This document shows, piece after piece, positions 8,062-16,119 of a stretch of 64,000 bases of DNA. The notes beneath the pieces were generated by a model. The model made no database searches, had not been told where the DNA came from, and saw only the letters and a program-made list of their open reading frames with translations. Positions within the stretch are counted from its first letter, which is position 1. The number at the start of each line of letters is the position of its first letter. Both the position numbers and the translations under genes were made by a program. The stretch is from Quadrisphaera setariae. Its GTDB lineage: Bacteria; Actinomycetota; Actinomycetes; Actinomycetales; Quadrisphaeraceae. The stretch lies in assembly GCF_008041935.1 (NCBI RefSeq), contig NZ_VKAC01000003.1, positions 1 to 64,000 on the forward strand, in the 5' to 3' direction.

Positions 8062-9237
8062 TCAGTCGCCCTTGACGTTGACGACCTGACGCAGCTCGTG
8101 CCGGACCTCCACGAGGTCCGCCGCGTCGGCCATGACGACGTCGATGGGCTTGTACGCACCCGGGTGCTCGTCGAGGAACGCCGGCGAGGAGGCGTCCCAC
8201 TCGACCCCGGCCATGCGCTCGACGAGGTCCTCCTGGGTGAAGGTCCGCCGCGCCTTCGCCCGCGACAGCGCCCGGCCGGCACCGTGCGGCGCACTGCTCA
8301 GCGCCACCCGGTTGCCCAAGCCCGCGACGACGTACGACCTGTCGCCCATCGACCCCGGGATGAGCCCCAGCTCGCCCGCCTTCGCGGAGATCGCCCCCTT
8401 GCGGGAGAGCCAGACCTGCCGGCCGAAGTGGCGCTCCTGCTCGGTGTAGTTGTGGTGGCAGGAGACCTCCTCGAGGCGCTCCAGGTCACGACCGACGAAC
8501 TCCTCCACGCACGTCATCACCCGGTCGACCATCTCCGCCCGGTTGAGCCGCGCGAACTCCTGGGCCCACCGCAGCTCGCGGACGTAGGCCCAGAACTCGT
8601 CGGTGCCCTCCACGAGGTAGGCGAGGTCCGGGTGGGGCAGGCTGATCCACCACTTCGCGCACAGGTCGGCCGCGACGGCGATGTGCCGCTGGGCGATCTT
8701 GTTGCCGACGCCGCGCGAGCCGGAGTGGAGGAACACCCACACCCGCTCGGCCTCGTCGAGGGAGACCTCGATGAAGTGGTTGCCGGACCCGAGCGAGCCG
8801 AGCTGGAGGCGCCAGTTGCCGGTCGTCGCGCCCGGGTCGAAGCGGGCCTGCTCGGCGAGCGCCTCCAGGGCGGTGACGCGCGCGGCCGCCGTCGTCGTCA
8901 GCTGGTCGTTGTAGCGACCCGCCGACAGGGGGACGGCGGCGGCGATCGCCTCGCGCAGCGGCGCGAGGGATCCACGGGCGCGCAGGTCGTCAGCCACCAG
9001 CGGCGTGAGCACGGCACTCATCCCGCAGCCGATGTCCACTCCCACGGCGGCCGGGATGAGCGAGCGCTCGGTCGGGATGACGGAGCCGACGGTGGCTCCC
9101 TTGCCGAGGTGCGCGTCGGGCATGAGGGCCACGTGCGGGAACACGAAGGGCATGCGGGACGTCGCGAGGGCCTGCTTCCTGGTCTCCTCCTCGAGGATCG
9201 AGGCCCAGGACAGCAGCCGGTCGTTGATCTTCTCCAC
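8062..9237 (-). CDS. rtcB: RNA-splicing ligase RtcB
   Basis: A 391-residue GTP-dependent RNA ligase that joins 2',3'-cyclic phosphate (or 3'-phosphate) ends to 5'-OH ends. Metal ligands and active-site motifs are present: DIGCGM with Cys71, GSGNHF with His154, HSGSRG with His171, HHNYTEQE (261-268), and the guanylylated His318 in SSAPHGAGR. GTG 9237 is chosen because family members begin (M/V)EKIN..LLSWAS. A GGAGGG lies just upstream but is unusually close. No archease or RtcR is adjacent. The pnkp/hen1 pair lies 3 kb away on the same strand, giving two independent RNA-sealing systems. Confidence 0.95.
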   Translation of the reverse strand: MEKINDRLLSWASILEEETRKQALATSRMPFVFPHVALMPDAHLGKGATVGSVIPTERSLIPAAVGVDIGCGMSAVLTPLVADDLRARGSLAPLREAIAAAVPLSAGRYNDQLTTTAAARVTALEALAEQARFDPGATTGNWRLQLGSLGSGNHFIEVSLDEAERVWVFLHSGSRGVGNKIAQRHIAVAADLCAKWWISLPHPDLAYLVEGTDEFWAYVRELRWAQEFARLNRAEMVDRVMTCVEEFVGRDLERLEEVSCHHNYTEQERHFGRQVWLSRKGAISAKAGELGLIPGSMGDRSYVVAGLGNRVALSSAPHGAGRALSRAKARRTFTQEDLVERMAGVEWDASSPAFLDEHPGAYKPIDVVMADAADLVEVRHELRQVVNVKGD

Positions 9238-9291
9238 CCCTCCATCGTGCGCAGGGGTGCAACCGGATTGATCTCCCCCGCTCACCCGCTC

Positions 9292-9354
9292 CGCACTTTC
9301 CGGGGCAAGTGTGAGAAGGGGGTGCCCCTTCACGCACTCGCCGCGGAAAGTGCG
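9292..9354. repeat. nested inverted repeats upstream of rtcB
   Basis: An outer 11-bp perfect repeat CGCACTTTCCG (9292-9302) pairs with 9344-9354. Inside it AAGGGG (316-321 of the 9 kb block) faces CCCCTT (9325-9330). The sequence GTGTGAGAAGGGGGT is also echoed directly by GCGTGAAAGGGGGT at the right end. It lies between the small gene ending at 9365 and rtcB, both on the minus strand, so it may terminate the former or regulate the latter. Confidence 0.5.
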
Positions 9355-9364
9355 TGAAAGGGGG

Positions 9365-9595
9365 TCAGGCGACGCGGGACAGGCTGCGCAGCAGCTGCGC
9401 CTCGAGGGAGGCGAGGTCGCCCTCGGACAGGCGGCGGGCCACGGCCACGAGGGCGGGCGGCAGGGCCTGGGCGGCCTCCCCGCGGCAGGCGGTGGCCAGG
9501 CCCGCGCCGTGGCGGGGGCCGGCCTCCAGCACGGTGCCGGACTCGGCCATCTGACGGGCCCAGTGCTCGACGTGGGTGGCGAGGGTGGCGGTCAT
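9365..9595 (-). CDS. small hypothetical protein (76 aa)
   Basis: ATG at 9595 opens a 76-residue, Ala/Leu/Arg-rich protein that reads as mostly helical (ATHVEHWARQMAESG ... RRLSEGDLASLEAQLLRSLSRVA). The longer open frame upstream loses protein-like character, so the ATG is preferred. No strong ribosome binding site is seen and no family is recognised. It lies upstream of rtcB on the same strand, separated by the inverted repeats at 9292-9354. Confidence 0.5.
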   Translation of the reverse strand: MTATLATHVEHWARQMAESGTVLEAGPRHGAGLATACRGEAAQALPPALVAVARRLSEGDLASLEAQLLRSLSRVA

Positions 9596-9804
9596 GCCAG
9601 CGAGCATCGGCACCCGGCGGGGCGACCTTGACCGGCGCGGTGGGCCGATCCGGTGCACCTTGGTACCGGCAGCGCCTCCCAGGACCTCCACAGGTCGACG
9701 GGCTCGACGGGGAAGGCGCCGCCACCCTACGGTTGTCAAAGTTTCCACTACTACCTGACGTGTCGTCGAGATCGCCCGCCGGGCGACGCCGAGAGGGGCC
9801 ACCC

Positions 9805-10227
9805 GTGAGCTCGAGCACCACCAGCACCCGTCGCGCCAGTCCCCGGTCCGCCGCACCGAGCGGCGCCCTGCGCCTGCTCCAGGCCGCCACCGCCCTGTCC
9901 GTCCTCGTGGTGCTGGCGCAGTTCGTCACCGCTGGCCAGCTGCTCAGCGGCGCACCCGGCGCCGAGGGGCTCCACGCCGCCGGGGCGATCGCTCTGCACG
10001 TCGTCCAGGGCCTGGTCGTGGTGGCCGCGCTGCTGCTGCAGCGCGCCACGCGCGGGCCGGTGTGGCCGACCGCCCTGGCGGCGCTCTCCTTCCTGGTGGG
10101 GTTCGCGCAGGCGTGGACCGGTGACCACGCGGGTCTCGCGGTGCACGTGCCCGGGGCCGTCATCACCACCGTCGTCACCGTCTGGCTCACCGCCTGGGCC
10201 TTCAGCGGCGCGCGCCGCACCGCCTGA
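9805..10227 (+). CDS. small four-helix membrane protein
   Basis: A 140-residue protein with a Ser/Arg-rich N-terminus (1-22) and four predicted membrane segments (about 24-45, 58-80, 87-105, 112-132). The sequence has His at HVVQG, TGDHAG and AVHVPG, which could bind haem or metal, but this is only suggestive. GTG 9805 follows GAGAGGGG at a normal distance and is preferred to the earlier ATG, whose extension crosses the intergenic region. A strong hairpin follows the stop. No specific function is recognised. Confidence 0.7.
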   Translation: MSSSTTSTRRASPRSAAPSGALRLLQAATALSVLVVLAQFVTAGQLLSGAPGAEGLHAAGAIALHVVQGLVVVAALLLQRATRGPVWPTALAALSFLVGFAQAWTGDHAGLAVHVPGAVITTVVTVWLTAWAFSGARRTA

Positions 10228-10264
10228 GCCCCGGCTCGACGCCCGGCGCCGCCCGCGCCGCGCC

Positions 10265-10299
10265 CACCACCCCCGTCGCGCACGGCGGCGGGGGTGGTG
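10265..10299 (+). terminator. 11-bp hairpin after the membrane protein
   Basis: CACCACCCCCG (10265-10275) pairs perfectly with CGGGGGTGGTG (10289-10299), with a 13-nt loop. It lies 37 bp after the preceding stop and before the promoter region of the next gene. No T-run follows, as is common for G+C-rich actinobacterial terminators. Confidence 0.65.
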
Positions 10300-10432
10300 C
10301 GGCGTGAGGTGGATCTCGGTGGCCGGGCCCGGTGTTCGAGCCACGGGGTCCGCCCGTGGTAGGACTCGAGGCGATCCGCCGACCGCACCGCCGCGCCCGT
10401 CCGCGCCGCCGACCCTCCGAGGAGCACCCCTC

Positions 10433-11284
10433 ATGCCCACCACCCGTGGCGTGGACGCCCAGATCGCCCGCTCGTGGCTGCTCGTCAACGCCGGTCGCCC
10501 CGACGACTTCGAGCCCGCCGCTCGCTCGCGCGCCGACCAGGTCATCCTCGACGTCGAGGACGCCGTCGACCCGGCCAACAAGGCCGAGGCCCGCAAGGGC
10601 GTCATCGAGTGGCTGGAGACCAGCGGGCACAGCGCCTGGGTGCGCATCAACGACCACACGACCCCCTTCTGGGCGGACGACGTCCGCGAGCTCGCTGTCG
10701 CTGCCGCCTCCGGTGGGGGACTGGCTGGCGTCATGCTCGCCAAGACGGAGGCCCCCGAGCACGTCACCGAGACCTTCGACCGGCTCGGCGGCCACCTCCC
10801 GGTCATCGCCCTGGTCGAGTCGGCGCTCGGCATCGAGGAGGCCGTGCGCATCGCTCGCGCCCGCGGCGCCTTCCGCCTGGCCTTCGGCAGCGGCGACTAC
10901 CGCCGCGACACCGGCACCGCCGCCGACGACCTCGCGATGGCGTACCCGCGCTCCCGCCTGGTCGTGGCCAGCCGCATCGGCGGACTGCCCGGCCCCATCG
11001 ACGGACCCACCGTCGGTTCCAGCCACGCCGTGCTGCGCGAGCAGTCGGCGCTCACGGTGGCGCTGGGCCTGACCGGCAAGCTCTGCCTGCAGACCGAGCA
11101 GGTGCCGGTCATCAACGAGGTCATCAGCCCGACGCAGTCCGACATCGCGTGGGCGCAGGACTTCCTCGCCGACTTCGAGGCCCGCGGTCGCGTGGTCCGG
11201 GACGGCTCGGACCTGCCCCGCCTGGGCCGGGCCCGCAAGATCATGACCCTCGCGACCGCGCTGGGCATCGTCCCGTCCGTCTGA
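10433..11284 (+). CDS. HpcH/HpaI aldolase / CitE-like lyase
   Basis: A 283-residue TIM-barrel protein of the citrate lyase beta-subunit (CitE-like) family. It shows the N-terminal RSWLLVNAGRPDDFEPAARSRADQVILDVEDAV, the Mg-binding Glu in ALVESALGIEEA and the Asp in AFGSGDYRRDTG. Relatives cleave or form 3-hydroxy acyl-CoA thioesters such as (S)-citramalyl-CoA or malyl-CoA. There is no alpha or gamma citrate-lyase subunit nearby, so it is a stand-alone enzyme of unknown substrate. ATG 10433 follows GAGGAGC. It appears to be transcribed alone after the terminator at 10265-10299. Confidence 0.85.
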   Translation: MPTTRGVDAQIARSWLLVNAGRPDDFEPAARSRADQVILDVEDAVDPANKAEARKGVIEWLETSGHSAWVRINDHTTPFWADDVRELAVAAASGGGLAGVMLAKTEAPEHVTETFDRLGGHLPVIALVESALGIEEAVRIARARGAFRLAFGSGDYRRDTGTAADDLAMAYPRSRLVVASRIGGLPGPIDGPTVGSSHAVLREQSALTVALGLTGKLCLQTEQVPVINEVISPTQSDIAWAQDFLADFEARGRVVRDGSDLPRLGRARKIMTLATALGIVPSV

Positions 11285-11327
11285 CGCCCGCCCCGCGACC
11301 ACCCGCCCCGGCCGCCACGGGCTGTCG

Positions 11328-11705
11328 GTGGCGGGTGCCACCGTGGGGACCGTGGACGACGACGACGGCGACCTGCCTGTTGCGCGGGGAGAGCTCCGCC
11401 TGGTGACGGTGCTGCTGACCCTGGCCGTCCCGGCGTCGGCCGACGCCGAGGACGCCGCCGCGCTCGCCGCCGACGCGGCGGCGTCCACCGCGCTGCACGT
11501 CGTGCACGCCACCGGCGTGGAGGGGCACCTGCCGGCGCCCGGCGCCACCGTGGTGCGCGCCGGGCGGCAGCAGCCGTGGACCGCGGAGTCGGTGGGGGTG
11601 CGCTCGGTGCGCCTGCGCGACATCGCGGGGGACGTGGTCGAAGCGCCGCGCGCCAGCGTGCTGCCCGACCCGCTCGACGCGGGTGCGCTCGCCGAGGGCG
11701 CCTGA
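11328..11705 (+). CDS. hypothetical protein (125 aa)
   Basis: An acidic 125-residue protein starting at GTG 11328. The middle is Ala/Asp-rich (VPASADAEDAAALAADAAASTALHVVHA), then a mixed alpha/beta region rich in Val and Arg. No signal peptide or membrane segment is visible. The downstream PAP2-like gene starts 5 bp after its stop, so the two are probably cotranscribed. A GTG at 11352 is an alternative start. No family is recognised. Confidence 0.5.
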   Translation: MAGATVGTVDDDDGDLPVARGELRLVTVLLTLAVPASADAEDAAALAADAAASTALHVVHATGVEGHLPAPGATVVRAGRQQPWTAESVGVRSVRLRDIAGDVVEAPRASVLPDPLDAGALAEGA

Positions 11706-11710
11706 CCGGC

Positions 11711-12304
11711 GTGCCCGAGGGGGCCGGCCCGTCGCGGCCGCGCTGGGCGGTGTGGGCCTCTGAGGTGATGGCCCCGACCGTCCTCGCCGCCGTGGTGCCC
11801 GTCGTCGTCGGCTCCGCTGCCGACGGGTGGCGGGGTGCCGGCCTCGCGGCGGCGGGCGCGGTGGTGGCCGTGGTGCCCGGCCTGCTGCTGGTGCTGCACC
11901 TCGTGCGGCGGGGGCGCGTGGTCGACCACCACCTGCCCGACCGCGCCGACAGGCCCCGCGTGCTCGGCGCGGCGGGAGTGGGCGTGGTCGCCGCCGCGGC
12001 GCTCGTGGCGTCGCTGGGAGCCCCGCCGGCCCTGCGCGTGTTGTTCGCGGCGATGGTCGTGCTCCTCGCCGTGGTCGTGGTGGTGTCGTCGCGCTGGAAG
12101 GTGTCGCTGCACGCGGCGGCGGCCGCCGCCTCGCTCGGCGCGCTGCTGGCGGCGCTGGGGCCGTGGGCGCTGGTGGGCCTGCCGCTGCTGGTGGTGCTGG
12201 CCGCGTCGCGCGTGGTGCTGGGAGCGCACACGCCGGCGCAGGTGCTGGTGGGGCTGGCGCTGGGGGCTGCCGCGGCAGCGGTGGCGGCCCGGCTCGCCGG
12301 CTGA
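11711..12304 (+). CDS. PAP2-like phosphatase-related membrane protein
   Basis: A 197-residue integral membrane protein with about six hydrophobic segments. The C-terminus resembles the last part of PAP2 lipid phosphatases: KVSLHAAAAAAS in the place of the phosphate-binding SGH motif and SRVVLGAHTPAQVLVG corresponding to SR(x)3H(x)3D. The final Asp of the canonical motif is replaced by Gln, so catalysis may be lost or altered. GTG 11711 sits 5 bp downstream of the previous stop. Similar proteins in actinobacteria are annotated as phosphatase PAP2 family. Confidence 0.65.
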   Translation: MPEGAGPSRPRWAVWASEVMAPTVLAAVVPVVVGSAADGWRGAGLAAAGAVVAVVPGLLLVLHLVRRGRVVDHHLPDRADRPRVLGAAGVGVVAAAALVASLGAPPALRVLFAAMVVLLAVVVVVSSRWKVSLHAAAAAASLGALLAALGPWALVGLPLLVVLAASRVVLGAHTPAQVLVGLALGAAAAAVAARLAG

Positions 12305-12367
12305 CCGGCTGCCTCGCAGCCTCCGGGGCGTCCACGTGGGCGACGCGCTCTGCGCGGTCGTTGCGCT

Positions 12368-12410
12368 GAGCATCTTTCAGTACGATACTGTCTCGTACTG
12401 AAAGATGCTC
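12368..12410. promoter_or_regulatory. TetR operator, perfect 18-bp inverted repeat
   Basis: GAGCATCTTTCAGTACGA (12368-12385), a 7-nt spacer TACTGTC, then the exact complement (12393-12410). It is AT-rich against its surroundings and lies 20 bp upstream of a TetR gene start. The box TACGAT (12381-12386) inside it is a good -10 candidate, so binding would block RNA polymerase and autoregulate the operon. Confidence 0.85.
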
Positions 12411-12430
12411 CAAGTCCCGAGGAGGGTCGC

Positions 12431-13027
12431 GTGCCCGAAGACCCGAGGGTGGTGCGCTCCCGCGCCGCCGTCGTGACCGGAGCCGCCGAGCTGCTGCTCG
12501 AGGACGGCCCCGGGGCGGTCACCGTCGACGCCGTCGTCCAGCGGACCGGCGTCGCCAGGTCCACCATCTACCGCCACTTCCCCACGAGCACGGACGTGCT
12601 GCGCGCCGCCGTCGACGCGGTGCTGCCCGTCGCCGTGCCGCTGGAGGAGCTCGTCCCGCAGGGCGCAGCGGCCGCCCCCCAGCAGCTGCGCGCCGCGCTG
12701 GGGCGCCGTCTGCACGTCACCGCCGACCAGCTGTCCACCGCCGCCTGGACGCGCGCGCTGCCGGCGCTGCTGGAGCTGGTGGCCCGCGACCCCTCCCTGG
12801 AGGAGCACCGGGCGCAGATCGTCGCCCGCCACCGCGAGCCCCTCGAGGAGCTGCTGCGCGCCGTGCGCGACGCCGGGCTGCTCCCCGCGGACGCCGACCT
12901 CGCCGTCGTCGCCGCCCGCCTGCTCGGCCCGCTCTTCTACCGCCGCCTCATCAGCGGCGAGCCCCTCACCCACGAGCTCTGCGACCACCTGGTCGACGCC
13001 GTCCTCACCTCCGGAGACCCCCGATGA
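12431..13027 (+). CDS. TetR/AcrR-family transcriptional regulator
   Basis: A 198-residue protein with an N-terminal TetR helix-turn-helix (about 9-55: AAELLLEDGPGAVTVDAVVQRTGVARSTIYRHFP) and a variable ligand-binding C-terminal domain. GTG 12431 follows GAGGAGGG. The upstream 18-bp palindrome is the likely operator. The stop overlaps the ATG of the membrane protein gene (ATGA), so it probably controls that exporter-like gene and itself. The inducer is unknown. Confidence 0.9.
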   Translation: MPEDPRVVRSRAAVVTGAAELLLEDGPGAVTVDAVVQRTGVARSTIYRHFPTSTDVLRAAVDAVLPVAVPLEELVPQGAAAAPQQLRAALGRRLHVTADQLSTAAWTRALPALLELVARDPSLEEHRAQIVARHREPLEELLRAVRDAGLLPADADLAVVAARLLGPLFYRRLISGEPLTHELCDHLVDAVLTSGDPR

Positions 13028-14133
13028 GCCACCAGCACGCCCACCGCCTCGAGCCCGAGCGCCCCACGCTGCGCGCCGAGCTGCGCGACGCCATCGCACC
13101 CCGCACGGTCGCCCTCGTCGTCGCCGTCCTCCTGCTGCAGCTGGGCTTCGTGCTGAGCTACGTGGGGGCCTTCCACGACCCGAAGCCGCACGACGTCGCC
13201 GTGACGGTGGTCGGCCCCACCCAGCAGGTGGCGGACCAGACCGCCGCCGCGCTCAACGGCATCGACGGCAGCCCGCTGGACGCCACCGCCTCCACCGACG
13301 CCGCCGCCGCGCGCGCCGACCTCACCGACGACGCCACCAGCGCCGTCCTCGTCATCAGCCCCACCTCCACGCAGGACCAGCTGCTCGTGACCACCGCGGG
13401 CGGAGCGTCCACCGCTACCGCCGTCCAGACCGTGCTCACCCGCGCCGAGGCCACGCAGGGCCGCACGGTGGCGGTGGAGGACGTCGTGCCCGCCGCCGGC
13501 GGCGACGCCCGCGGCCTGTCGGGCTTCTATCTCGTCACCGGCTGGGTGGTCGGCGGGTACCTGCTGGCCGCGCTGCTGGGCGTGGCCCGCGGTGCCCGGC
13601 CCGCGACCCTGCGCCGCGCGGTGATCCGTCTGAGCGCGGTGCTCCCGTACGCCGTGGTGTCGGGGATCGGGGGAGCGGTGGTGGTCGGCCCGGTGCTCGG
13701 GGCGCTCCCCGACGACGCGGCCACGTTCTGGGGCCTCGCCGGGACGGGTGCGCTCGTCGTCGTCGCTGCTGCGACCGTGACCATGGCGCTGCAGGTGCTC
13801 GCGGGCACGATCGGCATCGGCCTGGCGGTGCTGCTGTTCGTCGTCCTGGGCAACCCCAGCGCCGGGGGTGCGTACCCGCCGGCGCTGCTGCCGCCGTTCT
13901 GGGCGTGGCTGTCGGGCGTGCTGCCCAACGGGGCGGCCGTGGACGCGGTCCGCCGGATCGCCTACTTCGACGGCGCGGACGTCGGCCAGCGGTTGCTCGT
14001 GGTGCTCGCGTGGGCCGTGGTCGGTGCAGCGGTCGCCCTGGTGGCTGCGCGCTGGCACCAGCTCCGCACCGACGGCCGCGCCCGTGCCCGCACCGCCGAC
14101 GCGGCCAGCGCGCCCGAGCCCTCCGCCGCCTGA
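13024..14133 (+). CDS. ABC-2-type/YhgE-Pip-like membrane protein
   Basis: A 369-residue protein with one N-terminal membrane segment (about 30-48), a large extracytoplasmic domain (about 50-160, Ala/Thr/Asp-rich) and five or six C-terminal membrane segments (about 165-345). This layout matches ABC-2 permease and YhgE/Pip-like proteins that take part in drug or lipid export. No ATPase is encoded next to it in this pair; the ABC ATPase at 14276 lies beyond a hairpin. Coupled to the TetR regulator by ATGA overlap, it is probably the regulated efflux component. Confidence 0.75.
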   Translation: MSHQHAHRLEPERPTLRAELRDAIAPRTVALVVAVLLLQLGFVLSYVGAFHDPKPHDVAVTVVGPTQQVADQTAAALNGIDGSPLDATASTDAAAARADLTDDATSAVLVISPTSTQDQLLVTTAGGASTATAVQTVLTRAEATQGRTVAVEDVVPAAGGDARGLSGFYLVTGWVVGGYLLAALLGVARGARPATLRRAVIRLSAVLPYAVVSGIGGAVVVGPVLGALPDDAATFWGLAGTGALVVVAAATVTMALQVLAGTIGIGLAVLLFVVLGNPSAGGAYPPALLPPFWAWLSGVLPNGAAVDAVRRIAYFDGADVGQRLLVVLAWAVVGAAVALVAARWHQLRTDGRARARTADAASAPEPSAA

Positions 14134-14149
14134 CCCCCGGCCCCACCCT

Positions 14150-14203
14150 CCATGATCACGGACGGGAAGGAGGGGGGACCCCCTACCTGGGGAGGGGGTC
14201 CCC
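14150..14203 (+). terminator. CCATGATCACGG element followed by a hairpin
   Basis: CCATGATCACGG (14150-14161), one arm of the recurring intergenic element, is followed by GGGGACCCCC (14174-14183), a 10-nt loop and GGGGGTCCCC (14194-14203). It lies just after the exporter gene and likely ends that transcript before the ABC operon. Confidence 0.65.
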
Positions 14204-14262
14204 GGGCGCGCCCGGCCACCACATCGGGCCCGCAGGAGGGCGCGCCCCGGGTGTGACGCGCC

Positions 14263-14268
14263 TAGCGT
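14263..14268 (+). promoter_or_regulatory. -10 box TAGCGT for a leaderless ABC operon
   Basis: TAGCGT ends 7 nt before the GTG at 14276. No Shine-Dalgarno sequence fits the start, so transcription probably begins at the start codon. The same hexamer and spacing recur at other genes in the window. Confidence 0.5.
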
Positions 14269-14275
14269 CGACGCT

Positions 14276-15232
14276 GTGATCGAAGCCCGGAACCTCGTCA
14301 AGCGCTACGGCGCCAAGACCGCCGTCAACGACCTCAGCTTCACCGTGACCCCCGGCCACGTCACCGGCTTCCTCGGCCCGAACGGCGCCGGCAAGTCGAC
14401 CACCATGCGGATGGTCGTCGGTCTCGACCGGCCGACCAGCGGCGCGGTCACGGTCAACGGCAAGCGCTACACCGAGCACCGCACCCCGCTCGCCGAGGTC
14501 GGCACGCTGCTCGAGGCCAAGGCGGTGCACAAGGGCCGCAGCGCCCACGACCACCTCCTCGCCCTCGCCCAGAGCCAGGGCATCGGCCGCAAGCGCGTGG
14601 CCGAGGTCATCGACCTCGTCGGCCTGCACGACGTGGCCCGCAAGCGCGCCGGCGGCTTCTCCCTGGGCATGGGGCAGCGTCTCGGCATCGCCTCGGCCCT
14701 GCTGGGGGACCCGTCCACGATCATCCTCGACGAGCCCGTCAACGGCCTCGACCCCGACGGCGTGCTGTGGATCCGCACCCTGCTGCGGGGCCTGGCGGCC
14801 GAGGGCCGCACGGTCTTCGTCAGCTCCCACCTCATGAGCGAGATGGCGCTGACCGCCGAGAAGCTGGTCATCGTGGGCCGCGGGCGGCTGCTGGCCGACA
14901 CCACCGTCGAGGACCTCATCGCCACCGCCACCGACCGGCCCGTGGTGGTCCGGTCGCCGCAGGCCGGCGAGCTGGGCCGGCTGCTGGTCAGCACCGGCGC
15001 CAGCGTCACCGACGTCGAGGTGGGGGAGCTGTCCGTGACCGGCACCACCGCCGAGCGCATCGGGGAGGTCGCCGCCGAGCGCGGCATCGTGCTGCACGAG
15101 CTGCACACCGAGCGCGCGTCGCTGGAGCAGGTCTACATGGCCCTCACCCGCGACTCCCGCGAGTACACCACCGACGACGACACCGACGCTGCCGACCAGC
15201 GCGCGCAGCAGGAGCAGGAGGTGGCGGCATGA
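14276..15232 (+). CDS. ABC transporter ATP-binding protein
   Basis: A 318-residue ATPase with Walker A GPNGAGKST (about 40-48), signature-region FSLGMGQRLGIA, Walker B TIILDEPVNGLDP and switch His in VSSHLMSEM. A C-terminal extension (about 215-318) is acidic and Gln-rich at the end. It resembles the bacitracin/lantibiotic-resistance and multidrug ABC exporters (BcrA/DrrA type). It is followed by its permease with ATGA overlap, then by a histidine kinase and response regulator, a common arrangement for envelope-stress or antimicrobial-peptide response. The substrate is not visible from sequence. Confidence 0.92.
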   Translation: MIEARNLVKRYGAKTAVNDLSFTVTPGHVTGFLGPNGAGKSTTMRMVVGLDRPTSGAVTVNGKRYTEHRTPLAEVGTLLEAKAVHKGRSAHDHLLALAQSQGIGRKRVAEVIDLVGLHDVARKRAGGFSLGMGQRLGIASALLGDPSTIILDEPVNGLDPDGVLWIRTLLRGLAAEGRTVFVSSHLMSEMALTAEKLVIVGRGRLLADTTVEDLIATATDRPVVVRSPQAGELGRLLVSTGASVTDVEVGELSVTGTTAERIGEVAAERGIVLHELHTERASLEQVYMALTRDSREYTTDDDTDAADQRAQQEQEVAA

Positions 15233-16119
15233 CCACCAACCCCTTGACCGACGGCACCAGGACGACGACGAGCGAGCAGCGCAGCGTCCCCGCTCCGCGC
15301 GAGCACCGCTCGAGCCACCGCGTCGACGCCGCCCCCTCCGGCGCCACGCTGCCGCGGGCCGTGCTGGCCGAGTGGACCAAGCTCCGCTCGCTGCGCTCGA
15401 CGTGGTGGACGCTGCTCATCGCCCTCGGCCTGGCCATCGGCTTCGCTGCGCTCATCGCCGCGGTCCTGTCCAACCCCGAGAACGCGCAGCCGCGCGGCGG
15501 GCCGGGCGCACGGGGTCTGGCCGACCCCGTGGCCGCGGCGCTGGGCGCCACCGGCTTCTCCGCGCTCGTCCTCGGCGTGCTCGGTGCGCTGGTGGCCTCG
15601 GGGGAGTACGCCACCGGGTCGATCTCCTCCAGCCTGATGGCTCTGCCGCGCCGCTGGCCGCTCGTGGTGGCCAAGGCCTCGGTGCTGCTGGCGGTGCTCG
15701 TGCCGTTCACGCTCGTGCTCTCCCTCGGCGCCCTGTGGATCGCCCAGGTGGTCTACGGCGACAAGGCCACCATCGACTGGACGGCCAGCGAGACGGTCTT
15801 CGCCGTGCTCGGCAACAGCGCCTACCTCGTGGCCGTGGCGCTGTTCGGCCTCGGCCTCGGACTGCTGCTGAGGGCGACCGCCGGCGCCATCACGTTCCTC
15901 GTGGCGGTGGTGTTCGTGGCGCCGCCGCTGCTGCAGCTGGTGACGTGGGACTGGGTGCAGGCCATCGCGCACCGCTTCCCCGACGTCGCCGCGGCCTCGC
16001 TGCAGTCGACCACCGCGACCGGTGTGCTGTCCGACGTGGCCGCCTGGCTGACCCTGCTGGGCTGGGCCGTGGTGCCGGTGGCGCTGGGAGCCCTCGCCCT
16101 GCAGCGCCGCGACGCCTGA
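15229..16119 (+). CDS. ABC transporter permease
   Basis: A 296-residue ABC-2-type permease. A hydrophilic N-terminus (1-45) ends in the typical LAEWTKLRSLRSTWWTLL entry into the first membrane segment, followed by six segments. The loop after the first segment carries YATGSISSSLMALPRR, also typical of the family. The ATG overlaps the ATPase stop, and its stop is overlapped by the following kinase gene, so ATPase, permease and two-component system form one translationally coupled unit. It forms the membrane channel of the exporter. Confidence 0.9.
   Translation: MTTNPLTDGTRTTTSEQRSVPAPREHRSSHRVDAAPSGATLPRAVLAEWTKLRSLRSTWWTLLIALGLAIGFAALIAAVLSNPENAQPRGGPGARGLADPVAAALGATGFSALVLGVLGALVASGEYATGSISSSLMALPRRWPLVVAKASVLLAVLVPFTLVLSLGALWIAQVVYGDKATIDWTASETVFAVLGNSAYLVAVALFGLGLGLLLRATAGAITFLVAVVFVAPPLLQLVTWDWVQAIAHRFPDVAAASLQSTTATGVLSDVAAWLTLLGWAVVPVALGALALQRRDA

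Noticed and set aside
9730-9760. AAAGTTT followed by CTACTACC upstream of the membrane protein at 9805, considered as a sigma-28 promoter or an operator shared with GTAGTAGT near 5236
   Set aside because: No GCCGAT box follows at the right distance, and the shared octamer alone is too short to claim a common operator.
10202-12373. Long minus-strand frame (723 codons) opposite the lyase and PAP2-like genes
   Set aside because: His/Arg/Gly/Gln-rich shadow composition; the plus-strand genes have clear families.
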